Positions 1-13,912 of a DNA stretch of 64,000 bases are shown in pieces. Numbering within the stretch: position 1 is the first letter of the stretch; each line of letters begins with the position of its first letter. Under the pieces are notes generated by a model. That model saw nothing but the letters and a program-made list of their open reading frames with translations, made no database searches and was not told the DNA's origin. The stretch comes from Sipunculus nudus (Eukaryota; Annelida; Sipuncula; Golfingiida; Sipunculidae), in contig CM049310.1 of the NCBI GenBank assembly GCA_026874595.1, positions 54,935,058 to 54,999,057 on the forward strand, written 5' to 3'. The position numbers and the translations under genes were made by a program.

Positions 1-241
1 CGGTGTGGTCCCTGTCAAGGATTCTCAGATGATGTATCCGTTAGTCCTGACCAGCCGACTGTGTAATGACCTGCGGTAAATTTGGTCATTCAAGTCGTAC
101 AGCTCGGAGAATAACCGAATAACTGAACCATGCGTGGGAACTATACCCCTGTGGGGGCCGCACATCTCATTCCTTCCCTCTTTCGCCTCCCCTTTTAGCA
201 GTAATGTCAATCTATCTTCCAGGGTAGGTGGATGACTCGCA

Positions 242-342
<101 letters not shown>

Positions 343-864
343 CGCCTGTATATGACACTTCAAATATATTATAGCGTCTGTATGACACATTTTAAATATA
401 TATACTTAAACGGGTTTCAAATATTACAATTATGTTTAAGGTTTCAGAAAATAAGATATTATTAATTTAAACCAGGCGCAGATGTAATATTTCATATTAA
501 ACCCATAAATGGAAAAATGTCTATAATTCTATTTATGAATAAAATCAGGCTCGGGATCTCCCCGGGACGGTTGCTGTGTATAACCACAGAGTGAGGAGCG
601 TATGCCGCCCACCCCATCTCTTTAATTGCTTGTTCTATTATAAACCCTGTTGTGTCAAAATCAATTTGGATATAGTCGTAAAAGGTTTTTGAAGATTTAC
701 CTTTTGGATTCTTGCAGTATTTAATCACGTCATAACCAAACAAGACTCGGTCTGTATTTAAAGACCGGTCTGCTTTTCATATAGATTCGCAAATGTAATT
801 ACTATTTGAAGAAACGTTTATCTTCATATGTAGATATACCTTGTATGATGAATACAATATCATA

Positions 865-890
865 CGTATGTATGTATATATATATATATT

Positions 891-948
<58 letters not shown>
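865..948. repeat. (TA)n array with TTTA interruptions
   Basis: (TATG)n followed by TA units broken twice by 'ttta'. Confidence 0.98.
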
Positions 949-950
<2 letters not shown>

Positions 951-1826
951 GCAATCTTACTTGGCCATCTAAGTTGTTAATTCAAACAGACGCCGCGTTT
1001 CAAGGTTACACCAAGCCAGCCTGTCACGGTCTGATGAAATTGATACAGCACCTACGTATAAAGTGGGATCGAGTTGCACAAAAACAATAAAAATGTCACT
1101 TATGTGATGGGAATACATCTTTTGGCAATATGGAAAACAATTTGTCATGCGATTCTTTATAATGTACCGTTGAAATGCTGCATATAGATAAGCCAGGGCG
1201 GCAGAGTGAGAAACTCCCAGCTGATTGGTCAATCATCTGATTAAAGTCATGATTACTATCACATCTGTCACAGTAGCCGTACACAGTTCAGCGGGTCATA
1301 GTTAAAACTTGTATGTGAATAAAAAACCTTCATATGGATAATTTAGATTTAGTGGGTTTTTTTCGGGTAACTTATCTAAACAGAGGTTTATTTAAGTGTG
1401 GCATACCCCGTTCCAGACTTAAATTTAATAAAAACTTAAATTAATTATACTTTATAATATGACAATTTAAAATAGAAATATCAAAATACAAGTATATTTC
1501 ACCAGCATTAACAATGTCAATAAGCATCACGTATGGGACAAAATTTAACATGCTTGTATGGTCTTCATGCCAGTAACACTCATAATTGTTTAGTATGAGA
1601 CGGATTATATTGGTATATGGGAGATTTTATTTGGAGTCAGTATATTTAACGTCTGTGTAATGTATGGTAACAAGAACTATATCTGGTCCATCATATTATG
1701 TATTTGGCTATTCCCATAATGTTATAACGCAAAGCCATAAAACTTAATATCAGTTGTCAAATGATCTTGCATGATGACCTTATATACAATATAATATGAA
1801 GTCAGGATTCCTCTTAATAAATTATG

Positions 1827-1841
1827 TATATATATATATAT

Positions 1842-1898
<57 letters not shown>
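1827..1898. repeat. (TA)n array
   Basis: Two TA runs separated by cattt. Confidence 0.98.
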
Positions 1899-3904
1899 CT
1901 TTGTACATGGGCAGCAAGCACAGACATATAGCAGGGTGTACGCAATACTACAGAGTTGTGTGACTGCCCTTTTTGCACTGCGGGTCTGTGATGTTTCAAT
2001 ATGGTCATGCCAGTATTATAATCGTGTACACTGATACAACTTGTAGCCTGTGTTCCCAAAGAGTAACTCTTGGTCGTAGTAATGACGGGGATGTGATATT
2101 TCTGAAGTGAAGCGAAATGCTTGACACCAATTATAGTCGTCCATGCTTTAATACATTTATATACGTGTACAACCTGATGTTATGAAGTCTGCGTTTATGT
2201 ATTCTGTGACTGGCTTAACATTTGTGTGGTTGAATTTTTCACAAATATGGCATCTTAGTTCGTTCATGCGGGATTTAAATTTCAAACCCTCGTGAATGAT
2301 CATGCACAGTATATGTATGTATGTATATATATATATATATTATATTATATACATATACATGTATATATACACACACTGAATTGAAGAACTAGGGCCTGTT
2401 ACAGTTAAATTACTTAAGTTGTATGATGGATCCAGGTTCAAGTCATGAGTCATATGTCAGTCACCATGGTAACCAGTAATTGTAAATATGTTATACTTGA
2501 ACTTAGACTTAGGTCTTTAATAATATCACTGTAATCGATTCCAAATTAAGCATATATTGTTGGTTTGCTTAAGAAAACATATATAAGGGATCATGTGTAT
2601 GCGTGTAAGTTTGACTTTGAAGTATGAAAGGTCCTGATATATATATATTATATGGTACGAAACTGAGTGATCGCACAAGATAATGAACTATCGATACTTT
2701 ACGCATGTGCAGAAAACGCAATATGAACGCATGCGCAATGACGACGCATAGTAAACCATAGATATGTATATGCTGTCCGTATTACCGGGTCAGTTTGTAG
2801 GCCAATATGCACATTTTTTGTATGTGTTATCAAGGAATATATATGTGTACTATGTGCCGCGGAGAATGAATTATGTTTAGCCCTGTGTAAAGAAGCTATT
2901 AATATATATTTCGTTATGATACTTGTATTTTATATTGGTTTATACACTCATGATTACGATTAATATATAATGAGATCACGATTGTTATGTTGATAATAAC
3001 CCTCGTCGGGGTCATACATGGCACAACGCGTGTCACTTTCAACTGTAAAATGTTCCACGGTCATTAAACGTTAACGTTGTTTTCTAAAACCGGCTTGCTT
3101 TTGTATGTGTGGTTTTGAGTGTGTGGCATCGGAGTTTACTTACACCAGATTGTGGCGGGGCTGGAATCCATGTTCCTATTGACTCCTATCGCCCAGGGCA
3201 ATAATCAGCTCTTGCCAGTAAGAGTGTATTCTTTGAGATATTTGCATGCACAGTTTACGGCCGCCCATGTGGCGTGTTTAATGAATCCAACCATTAGAAC
3301 GATTATTTAACGGGGCCCTTTATAGATCAGAACATGACAGTTCTGTGTTTTGTTCGTTGTAAAACCAGAAATGTGCATTAAGGAATGCAAGCCTCCGCTA
3401 TATGGGGGTTCCCAGCTGTTGGATGCTCCCTTAACCTTGTTTGCATTCACTTGGGCGGCCCAAATTCCTATTTACATTCGTGCATAAATAACTCTGTATT
3501 TTTGAATATTCCTTGATGACGTTCCTGAAACCGGATTATGTGCTGGATACACGCCAAAATGATTGCGTATGTTACGTTGAGAACAAACACGAATGGGTAT
3601 GAACGCATTTCCTCCTGGCGGAGGCACGGAGAAATTTCGACAGTAACACACGCGAACACACACATACGTATATACAACCAATTCCAAATAGAATTTTTTT
3701 AAGAATCTCTCATGTTTGGAAGAGAAGTCGTTTTCAAACGACGTGAAATACATAGGAATAATTTCCTCAAATATAGTACACATGCACCTTTCATTGTTTG
3801 TCATGTTCGTTTTATCTGTGCAGAGATCGCGTCGCATAGCTAAACTTCTAAGCAGAATGAAAAGCAGAGGCATGCTAAAGATCCTTCACATTGGCTGACA
3901 TAAA

Positions 3905-4180
3905 AAGAAAGAAAAACAAGGCTGGAGACAATTCGATCGGTACCGGCCGTTGCAGCTTGAGAGGCGGTTGGTCGAAGTGTCTGGGGGAACCCCCCATCGA
4001 GCTATAGACAGATTCACCTGTCGCAGGAGAGAGAGGGTGCCCGTCGAGCGGGGTGGGGTATAGCGTGCCAGGGGGCCCTACATCAAAGACCACAGACAAT
4101 CGCGGCAAAAACCCGTGCCCGGTCCACTTTTTCTGCTCCTTTATCATTTACAATCACTTTACACGCCGGCTCTTCTCAGG
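3905..4180. other. locally GC-rich unique block
   Basis: Distinctly GC-richer than its flanks, with CpGs and short palindromes (gggggaacccccc, ccagggggcccta). Open frames exist on both strands (90 and 103 codons), but neither has convincing splice context or a recognisable motif. It could be an old exon, a repeat or a regulatory patch. Confidence 0.4.
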
Positions 4181-5316
4181 AGCGCAAGACAAGCTTCGCA
4201 ACCCGCTAGTTTTCTTTGGCACAGAAATCTATTGCCAAACCCATCTATACAATATAGTGTTTGAGGTCCAGGGAAGCACACCGCGACTGTGCAGAGACAG
4301 TGTTCCAAAGCACCCCGTCTATATCTATTTAAATATTGCCTTTCATTGCACATTTCTCACCTGAAGTTGGCCTATTTTTAAGCGCAACCAAAGGAATCTC
4401 TTAAATTTAACGCTTCTTCAGTGAATACGGTACGTGTTGGATGGATAAGCCAGTATATAATACAACTTTGATCCGAATGAGAGGTCTGCAGGTGGTCATT
4501 CGGTGGAAATGCTAAACAAAGAATATGAAAGCTATTTAAAAAAAAGGCTTAACAATCACACTCCTTGCACATGCACCTACCAGTAAATTACAATCCTATA
4601 TTTCTCCGCCGTTTTACCATTCAGTATCAATCAATAAATCAGTCAATCAATACCACCGATCAGTATTAACATTTTTTATATCAACACTCCTCACTTTGGA
4701 ATCGTTCAGTATGTTTTTTTTATGATAATGATGCTGACAGACAAACATGGATGAAACTCACTCTTCGCGGGTACTAATTAAGGGGGATATTTACATGCAG
4801 GGGATGACCCCTTCAACTTAAACAAATTGGGAAATAAAAAATAAGCGCTTGATACCGAAAACAGCGACAGATTTAACATCCTGATGAATTTTAAATTACC
4901 CCGATTGAGCCATTGCAACCATAATTTTCTATTCTATGTGAAGGTAGAGTCTCCTCCCTACCTACCCCCCCCCCCCCCATCACCACCCGGCGCCCCGGCG
5001 CCTCTTATTCTTAAATTCTGTCCCTGGCCAGTGACCGCTGGTAACACTTAATCGCCAGCTTCTCTGTTACAGGCAAGAAAATGCTGTTTTTTTTGCCTGG
5101 CACATTAATGAATAGTTAAAGATGTACGGGAAAACCTAGTTTTGGTTTGTATGTTAAGCCACGTAGCGTTTAACATCCGCTGTGTTCTAATTTTATAATG
5201 CCATGCAGTGTAATAAGAACAAGATTTAATTCACCTCATTCTCAGTTTAAGTACACACTCGTCTCGCTGCATGTAGCCCCGTCTGTCTCTGTCCGTTCAT
5301 GGCTCTCGCTGGTTCG

Positions 5317-5346
5317 GTCTGTGTCTGTCTGTCTGTCTCTCTCTCT

Positions 5347-5404
<58 letters not shown>

Positions 5405-5428
5405 ATATAATATAATATAATATAATAT
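5317..5428. repeat. (TCTG)n/(CT)n-(AT)n-(TATAA)n compound array
   Basis: Pyrimidine repeat, then about 25 AT units, then pentameric tataa units. Confidence 0.97.
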
Positions 5429-6226
5429 ATGTAATACCAGGGTATAACTAGGACAAGGATGGCGCCTATTGTTTAGATTATAATGTTATTGTTTTAAGTC
5501 GCGCAAAGTTTGTGTACCGATATTTCATATGATGCTACGTGCTTGCTGCACAATTAACCTTTGTATACTGCAATAGAAAAAAAGCGAAACTTCTTAATAT
5601 TTAACATATTCAAGTCCCTCGCATGTACAATAAAACGAAAAGAAAACGGCTCTAATGTTTCATGTTTATTTTTACTAGTATCCAGTTGCACGCTAAAGTT
5701 AATAAAATCTATTAGAAATACAATATTTTTCCTTAAAAGCTCTAGATACTGACACGGACATTTAAAAAACACGTGTCCAGTTCGTAATTGTTTTCTCTAC
5801 GCTGCGTGTTTTATTTTGTTTATTGGCTCGGCAGTGGTACTAGCTAATGTGTAACAAATGTCAAAAATGATCAGCAGAAAACGTGATCTTCCTAAATAGG
5901 ACACCAGTGCCCATTTTGATGACAGCATGGGTGGTCCATGTTTAACTATATATACGGCTCCCACGGTATACAGGTCGCCGGCCGATATTTAGACATAACC
6001 TGCTTCTTGCGCTAATACATGTATAGACCGACTGTTTGTTAAACCGCAGGACCTCCGCTAACTGGTGGTCCAGGTCGTTTATATAATACATATAACGAAG
6101 TGCATTTAAAGCAAGCTCCACAGGGACACCACATAATGTCTAGGTGTGGATTGCACAGCGAGTTGAACTTGAATGAACGGTACATGTATATGAAGACCAT
6201 ACAAATCATTGTCAAGGTTGTCAAGG

Positions 6227-6229
<3 letters not shown>

Positions 6230-6316
<87 letters not shown>
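6230..6316. repeat. (CT)n-(AT)n compound array
   Basis: About 15 CT units followed by about 26 AT units. Confidence 0.98.
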
Positions 6317-6320
<4 letters not shown>

Positions 6321-6879
6321 CATGTCTAAATTCTCCGGTGCTGGCTTAAGACAGTCAATGAACATATGTTTGTATGTGTGTGTGTGTTTCTCTTATTCAA
6401 ACTGATTTTAGCTCAGCTGACTCAGTCGTGCTGTGCATTAGCGATGAATGTTTTGTCTGTAGTCCGGTAGTCCGTCTGTCTATTCGTCCTTCAACAGCAC
6501 TCAAAGTGTTAGCGTGCATGGGAAACAAAAATTTATATTGCTTTCCCACACAGGTCATGGAGTGATCTCCTTGGAAATCCGAATGTAGGTTACAGTGACC
6601 TATATTCTGCAAGCTTTGCATCGTCAGATTATCGAGAAAGACTCCTCTGAGTTGGCAAATATGTTGAAAAAAAAACACTCCCTATACATCAACATGTTTG
6701 GATCACCAAATTAGAATAACATTTACCCATATACCTCTTTATCACATGTGTCTCTGTTATCATAAAAAAAAACGAGAATGATTGACCCAACTAGCTCTTA
6801 AAAGTCATTGATATATTTGATTGTTCAGTGTGTGTGAGAATTCATACAAAATTCCAATTTCTGAAATTTGCTATTCTTA

Positions 6880-7857
6880 AGCCGGGCTCACACTACAGAC
6901 TTAAGTCAGCCAACAACAGTCTTCATGCAGAAATCTGCTTGTGTGAACATGTTAAAGACATAGGTTGGGCATGTAACTGATACTTTCCCTGATGTCGTGG
7001 AGGAATAGAGCTTGGTCCTATTCTCAACGACACATCTGTGTTTACATTAAGTCTTAATTAGGTTTTAATGAGTTACAGGGCATAGATTCAGTGTGTGTAC
7101 AACCAAAAAGGAAAGATTAGAGCTATAATCGTGAAATTAGATGTAATGTTAGCACCGACAGTGTGTATTTCTCAGTCTTTGGCATTATTATATTAATTGT
7201 TGATTTTTTATATTGTTATATATTTATTCAGGATCAGATTTAAGAATTGATAAAACTTTATAGAAGTTTATTTCAGTGAGATCTGTTGTGAATAAAAATT
7301 TAGAGAGGCACAAATAAAAACACTGACAAAAAAAATTATTTATAGTTCCACTTGATTGCTTTCTGTGAGAAATACTGTGCATACATAGAGAAATAATTGG
7401 TTAGTACATATTTTAGCTAATTATCTACATTTGCAACTGTATAATAATTCCATTAATTTTTGAAAATCCTTGTTAACATTTTTTGGTACAGGTCTGTGTA
7501 AAAAAGTGTAATTCGCATCAACTCAGTATTCCATTACATTGTGAATATTATTGTTTTAACAAAAGATTTATAAATATAAATTTCCTATATAAAATTATCT
7601 TCATACCATTTCACCTTTTCAGATCATTATACTGCCATTCACACTCATAAGTAATTTTAAAATATTCACTTTTGCCCAGATTACTTTACATATTTTATTC
7701 GTTTTATTTACTTCCTTTAATTTTAGCTTATACCTAATGGGATATACACATGTATATCCACGGACACAAATCTACAGTCTGAACACTCTGTCAGCAGATT
7801 CATTAAGTGACCACTGGCCAGGGTCTGAGGGCACATGTCTGTAGTGTGAACCCGGCT
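6880..7857. mobile_element. 978-bp non-autonomous DNA transposon, PIF/Harbinger-like
   Basis: Terminal inverted repeats: left end agccgggctcacactacagac (6,880-6,900), right end the reverse complement of agccgggttcacactacagac (7,837-7,857), 20 of 21 bases matching. The element is flanked on both sides by TTA (6,877-6,879 and 7,858-7,860), the 3-bp target duplication typical of PIF/Harbinger. The interior is AT-rich with no transposase ORF, so it would have to be moved in trans. Confidence 0.85.
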
Positions 7858-8448
7858 TTATGCATCTTGGATATACCTTTATCTCTTGCATGAGACTAGT
7901 AGCGCCATCTATGTTTATTCAGGATTTTTGCACAAGTACAATCTTGATTTTAGACTGTAAATTGGCATTCTTGTGACAGTATTAATTCAACCCACATCAT
8001 CTTATTTTGCATGATAACATTGGTAATGACTATGTCTGGCAGACCTATATTTATAGATTTCTAGGTCACCATTCAAAGTTTGAACAAAATTACGAAAAAA
8101 AATTTTATAATGTCACTAAATATACTTGGCCCATTTTGGGTAAAAGATCTCGCTGAAGCTCCAGTTTCTAAATAACGTGTGCATTGGTGCCTTGTCTTTG
8201 CAGTTTTAATTCAGCTGGGATACCTTTATCCTATAAAGAAGACCAGTGGCAACACCGATTTTAACATACTTTTAAAGTGCCTCTAAAGCACTCAGTATAA
8301 TAATAAAATGATTGAATTGAAAATATTTGTAAAAAAAAGAAGAATAAAATAGAGAAAAACTTATTTTTTTTTATAAAAGTTGATTTAAATCGGCGATTTG
8401 AATAAACGTGATTTAAATCAAACAACCCTCGGTTCCTGTATGTTGTTA

Positions 8449-8629
8449 TAATGGTCATGAAGGTTATTAAGACACAACGCATGGCCGCGATTTGCCTTGA
8501 TGTCGTCCATGTTTGTTTACATAGTCCGCTCTGTCTGACGTCCGGACGCAGTTATTTAATACCCATGATTTATTACACATGTGTACTGTCTATAGTTATG
8601 TCGTATCTATATATATCAAGGTCAACCCT
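8449..8629. repeat. dispersed repeat R1, copy A
   Basis: About 180 bp, clearly similar in the same orientation to 41,817-41,995. Shared blocks include gcgatttgc, gatgtcgtccatgtttgttt and gttatgtcgtatctatat. No inverted ends or poly-A were recognised. Confidence 0.8.
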
Positions 8630-10799
8630 AAACTTTCTATTACTATTATTATTACAACATTTTCTCATGTATTGTAGTAATACTTTTACTATAACTTTGC
8701 TCCTATATATTACTTTTATTATTATACTATTACTTTACAATCAATTAGTGTCTGTTCATATGAGTACAACATAAACCCCATTCCGGTATATATATAGGTT
8801 CATATTTTAAGCCAGTATTTATTACATTTAATTGCATATTTCACACAATGTTCATAAGAAAATTAAATAAACAACAATTTTTTAAAGGAAAGTTTTGAGA
8901 AAAGTTTTGAATAATCCTGAAACATAAAAATATTACAGTAATGAGTGGTGCAAATTAGCATAATTAAATACTATCAGTTCCTATAATATAAATACAGTAA
9001 TATATATGTATATCTTATCCTTATAGAACAATACGCACTAAGTGACATTTCCTCGTGGGATTCTAATTCAATAAATTCATGTTCAGCAAATCACAGAAGT
9101 CGTGCATGTGAATTCCCTGTACACCACAAATTCAGTAGATCTTATCAGATGAGTCCATTTTAATTTATCTTGAGTATAGGTGTTTATTATACACCTGATA
9201 AACATTAAATTTTCAAACACACTCTTCAAGCTTTGTTCAAGCCATAGTCCTTATATTGCAATACTGGTGAGTACAAACAAGGCTTTATTCACTGTCTGTG
9301 GCACCATTTATTGACTCATCAGAGGTTATGGCTAACTGACTATCCAGCCATATATATATATATAGTTGAAGTACTCAAACGTCACCAATAATGCAGCAGT
9401 ACTGTCTATATATATAGTCTGCATGGCCTGACAAAAACAGGTATGTGTAAACTGACCAGACACTGCTGCAATGTGCACTGAGTCACTGACTATGCTTATT
9501 TAATGAATCTATAAGGTCAAGCAAACGTATTCCAAATCTCTTATATTATCATATAACATAACTGCCTATGAAAAAAAATATTAATATAGATTTTACATAA
9601 AATAAGCCCAATTCCTGGAGGAAAACCTTTTTTCTATCAATTTTTCCACTAAAAACATGAGGTTGTGTGATTTGTTCAAAAACTATTGGCACATCTATAT
9701 ATATGAGCACTGTCAACTCGGCAGTGGCGTCACACACTGGGAAATCCCCAGTGACTAAAAATTCTAGATCTCAGTAAAAGCACAGTATCTCTGCCTCTGT
9801 CAGTCCCAAATTTTCAGCAGAGAATAAAAACAACATGCATTACTAGATCTGAGTTGTTGATAAAATTCAGTCCATGATGTCACATGTGTACCAGCCAATC
9901 AAATCAGGGCAAAGTCTGGGATCTGGATGAAATCCTCCCATCACACAACAAACGCACATGTAATAGGTTTACTTAACCATAAACAAGCTCAGGGTTTACT
10001 AGTACCTAATTTGTTATCACCTCAAGCCCGTGCCTGATGCCCTGTGCCCACTGGACCAAAACAGCATCTAGCATATCTATAGCATGAGATAATCACACTA
10101 CAACTAGCCATTGTAAACTGTTTCCTGTGTTTCAATTTATAATATAATCAAACAAACACTCCACCTCTAACCTGTTTTAGCCAAGGGCTTGTAATAGTAA
10201 AAGTAATTACTATTATTCTATTAAACTTGGGGTCATATTACTATACTATTATATATATACTATTAAAGGTAAAAAATTCTTGTCTATATTACTATTACAT
10301 ATCCCTTTAAAAACCTGTAATTTTCGATGATCATTACTATTACATATTACTCTTACCCCATCCCCGATTAAAAGTTAATTGTATCAAGATATTTAATGGA
10401 TTTTTGAAAATAATACACCAATATATTATGACCACAGGGATGTCTGAATTCACATAACAGCATCAGTAACTATTTACAAAATGCAGGTGCCCATAACATC
10501 TGGTGTACATCAGGATCTTTAATCTTTTATTAACAATTTAAAACGTTTTCAAGTAGTAATATCAGGATCCGCTGAAAAAAATCTAATAGACTGTTGAAAA
10601 CATAATGCATCACCACATCACACCAACAGGAATGGTCTGCTCATCAACTATACCGTGGTTATGTACCATGCATTATTGCTAGCCTTGGTCATATACTATG
10701 ACCTGTATAAACCGCTCATGTCATTGGTATAGTCGTCACAGAATTGCTCAAATGCAAGTTGAGCCGCAAAGCCTGTGTTATTGATACAAAAAAGCATTT

Positions 10800-10930
10800 G
10801 ATGAATTGGATTTGCATTTTGAAAATCAAATGTTTCATACTTTGCATTTAAATGCATATGCAGATGCAAAGCTACTGGTAGCTCTGCATTAAAATTCAAA
10901 TGCAAATGCGATATTTTCATTTGCATTTGA
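10800..10930. promoter_or_regulatory. cluster of octamer (ATGCAAAT) sites
   Basis: Exact ATGCAAAT at 10,890-10,897 and its complement ATTTGCAT at 10,810-10,817 and 10,919-10,926, with near matches at 10,841 and 10,864. This is the POU-factor octamer. The region is also partly self-complementary around gctactggtagc, so it may simply be a decayed palindrome. Confidence 0.3.
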
Positions 10931-11207
10931 ACCCAACCCTGCATGTCATACATTTATGCAAAAAATGTAAAAAATTTCTTATTCTCATCTTCTAGATATC
11001 AACGAATAAAAGCAAGTGTCACTACCCTAATTTCAGGTAAGAATAAAAACATGTAATTTTAGTCTCTCTGAGTGTATATATGTGCGCGCACGTGTGTGTA
11101 TCTCTGTGATATAACATAATATAATACAAAAAACAGTATAATATTACGTAATTTAATTTAAAAGAATATAATGTACTATAAGATATATAAGTGCATGTAT
11201 ATATTAG

Positions 11208-11212
<5 letters not shown>

Positions 11213-11256
<44 letters not shown>
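11213..11256. repeat. (TA)n array
   Basis: Uninterrupted dinucleotide run. Confidence 0.98.
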
Positions 11257-11259
<3 letters not shown>

Positions 11260-12296
11260 AGCGAATCTACAGTTTGTCAACCAGTCAACACTGACATGCA
11301 CGTACCACTCCATTCGTACAGTTTAATGACTGATGATTTATATTAATACCCTTTTTCACAACTCTCGCGATGGTTGGAAGACTCTAAAGAATACATTGAA
11401 TCCGGTCAAGGCTAAGAACTTAATTTATCCCTTACATATGTTTACACCCAAATGAATAGAGTTTTGATGTTTGCGCTATAAAAAAGTACTTACCATCGGT
11501 GCATTAAGAATTAAATGTATATAATTAAGCATTTCCTAAAATAGGTGTGTTATCTCACGCTATCTCATCCCGGAACACGGACTTACTCTCTCCTATTCAC
11601 CTGTTTATGCGTTGTTACGGTTCTGTGTATGAGTAAAGTGTATCTCTTCGCAGTAACAAGACTACGAGACCAGAGGTTCTATCTTGCGCATGCACGACAA
11701 CTCCCAAAAAGGAGAAAAAACATGAAAGAAGAAGCAGAGAAGAAACACCGGTTGGCAGCGTGAAAATCTTGAAGTTGAGCGGTATGGCCCCAGGTGGCGT
11801 GCTTGCGATGTTGATGTTTGGCTACATTGATCGTGCCCGGTGCAATTTTATTTCCACTGGTGGACAAGAGTATAAGCAAGCGACTTTTAGCTCAGGTGAC
11901 TGTGGGCTAAAGCGATCACGCTTTGTCACACTTTATGCGCGCCACATGTATTTATTTTCTAATATTTATCCATTTTTTTCTCTATTTTTGACACCGTCAA
12001 ATTATAAAAAGTCATATCAATTTCTCAACTGTGGTTTCATCTATATAGTCTCCTGAAAACGTGTATGTCTATTGATCACGAAAACATGCAGTCCGTTTCA
12101 TCCCCTCATGTCCACCTGTTTTTGCTACGAAAACATTATTAGTGACATATATCAAAGGAAAAGGTGATGGTTCAGGGTAGAGAATCAAAGGGCTTAATTT
12201 TCATCAAGATAAATAAATAGACCTACTTTACACCTTATTTAAAAAACAGAATTACCTAAAAATATAAGAAATCAATCTACATATTACAACATACCA

Positions 12297-12490
12297 GACC
12301 AACCTATGGCGGTCAAGGTCATTGATCACATGCCTAAACAACACTTAATTGACAGCTGCTGATTGGATGATGTCATGTAAACACTCTACAAAGTGTAACC
12401 AGCTAAAATAAAGATGGCTACTCATGCAGGGATACATCATATCTGCCAGATCATTGTGAAGCGACTAAAAAGTTGTGAAACATAAATGGG
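12297..12490. repeat. diverged dispersed repeat R3, copy 1
   Basis: Shares an order of blocks (aggtca-ttgatcacatgc, aaacaac, ctgattgg, aaagttgtgaaacataaat) with 21,438-21,620. Old copies; class unknown. Confidence 0.45.
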
Positions 12491-12730
12491 GGATTCATTG
12501 TTAAAGTTTTAATTCCCATATTAAGTTGTAACTTTTATATGTAGTTTTCCAGGATATTATTGAAATAAATATAAAATTTTAAGAATATTATCTCCTAAAA
12601 ACAGTTAAACACAGGTTGGTGGATCAGATCGGGTATAGTTCCCACACTATGCTCATGCAGAAGAACACAGTCAGTATCACTCCGCCGTCTATGGTAGCAG
12701 ACGATATGAATCATGTATTGCCTCACTGAA

Positions 12731-12906
12731 CAGGGGCGGATCCAGGATTTTGGCAAGGAGAGGGTCCAGGATTTTGGCAAGGAGAGGGTCAAGCCAAAAT
12801 GTCCTCTGGTCCGGAAAGGAGGGGGTCAGGGTCGCAAAATTTGGTTTGAAACCCTAAAGAAAGGTGTCAGGACTCCTTGATCCCCCCTCCCCTGGATCCG
12901 CCACTG
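12731..12906. mobile_element. 176-bp inverted-repeat element (CAGGGGCGGATCCAGG ends)
   Basis: Left end caggggcggatccagg, right end cctggatccgccactg, flanked on both sides by ctgaa (12,726-12,730 and 12,907-12,911). It contains an internal 26-bp tandem duplication beginning tccaggattttggcaa. CAGNGGCGG ends are common in hAT-like MITEs, but a 5-bp flanking repeat is not the usual 8 bp, so the superfamily is unresolved. Confidence 0.8.
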
Positions 12907-13740
12907 CTGAATACTCTATAATTATAATCATAGCTACGTGACTGATATATTACAGTTACTATTGAACAACATCATTTTTGGATTAATTGAACTTGTCGTA
13001 ACTATAATATAAAGAAAATAAGAAACATTAAATGTGTTATATATTAAAAACTCTTATTTTTTAAATTAGTCAAATTTTTATCTCCTTGATATCAATTAGT
13101 TTTTGAACCATCTTTGTAAAAGATTAGGTTGCTTTATTGTGCCATTGCATTAAACAACCCCTTCTTGATAAAGTTAAGTAGTGAGTATACTAGGGGAGTA
13201 TGTAGTACTATGTACCCTCGTATCGCCAGTCTCACGCTCCTGCAGATAATTTGTCCGAGACACACTGTGTACAGTATATGCTGATGATATATGAAGTTCC
13301 CGTCGCATGACGAGTCTCTGTGTTTGCTGTGGACATCATCACATCTGATTACAATGAGCCGTATATATTTTACACGAGTGGCCTTATCTTTTATCAATCG
13401 GTGACGGGGCTAATCTTTTATACTCAAAAGTGACAGGAAGGTCAAGTACCAACTATATATCTGATGTGTATATGTGTAACGTCTGTTATTCAGAAAGAAT
13501 ATATACATGTGCGTGTGTGCATGTGTTAGCTTATTCTTTCTACACATGATTCTATAAACGTATATCTCCTTTGACTTATGTACCTTCACCACCGTCCATG
13601 CGCTCATTCCTTAATAAATGTGAGAATGAATGCATATGTACGTGTATGTCTCTGTCTACATGTATGTATGTACAATATATGTATCTGTTCATTTGTATTT
13701 ACGTGTTTGTGTAGGCATCATTCTATATAATTTGGGGAAG

Positions 13741-13912
13741 AGGGCGTGGTCATTCCCAGAGCGTTCCTCCGGCTCCCACTCGGAAGTTCCTTCCTCTCGT
13801 ATTTCCGTGCCCTCATTAAACCCTAGCCACGCAAATATGTCGAAACCGCTCATGGGGCTGCCATGACAGACTAAAACCCGCATGTCGCAAGTCGCATGTC
13901 GGAATTAAGGGG
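13741..13912. repeat. dispersed repeat R2, copy 1
   Basis: Shares with the other R2 copies the blocks gaaaccgctcatggggctgc and cgcatgtcggaat, plus an upstream C-rich stretch (ttccgtgccctcattaaacc). Family of at least four copies here, all in the same orientation; no coding capacity. Confidence 0.75.

Larger units (their letters stand above)
4181..6879. other. no gene seen
   Basis: Unique AT-rich DNA with a short C-run at 4,968 and two compound microsatellites. A fragment with the 'agctcagctgactcag' style of repeat end starts at about 6,409. Confidence 0.6.
8630..12725. other. no gene seen
   Basis: AT-rich unique sequence between R1 copy A and the 12.7-kb element. It holds the octamer cluster at 10.8 kb, a TA array at 11.2 kb and R3 copy 1. 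Two overlapping plus frames at 11.5-12.05 kb carry no recognised domain. Confidence 0.55.

Noticed and set aside
2420-2460. tRNA-like B box (ggttcaagtcat)
   Set aside because: No A box, acceptor stem or cloverleaf could be formed around it.
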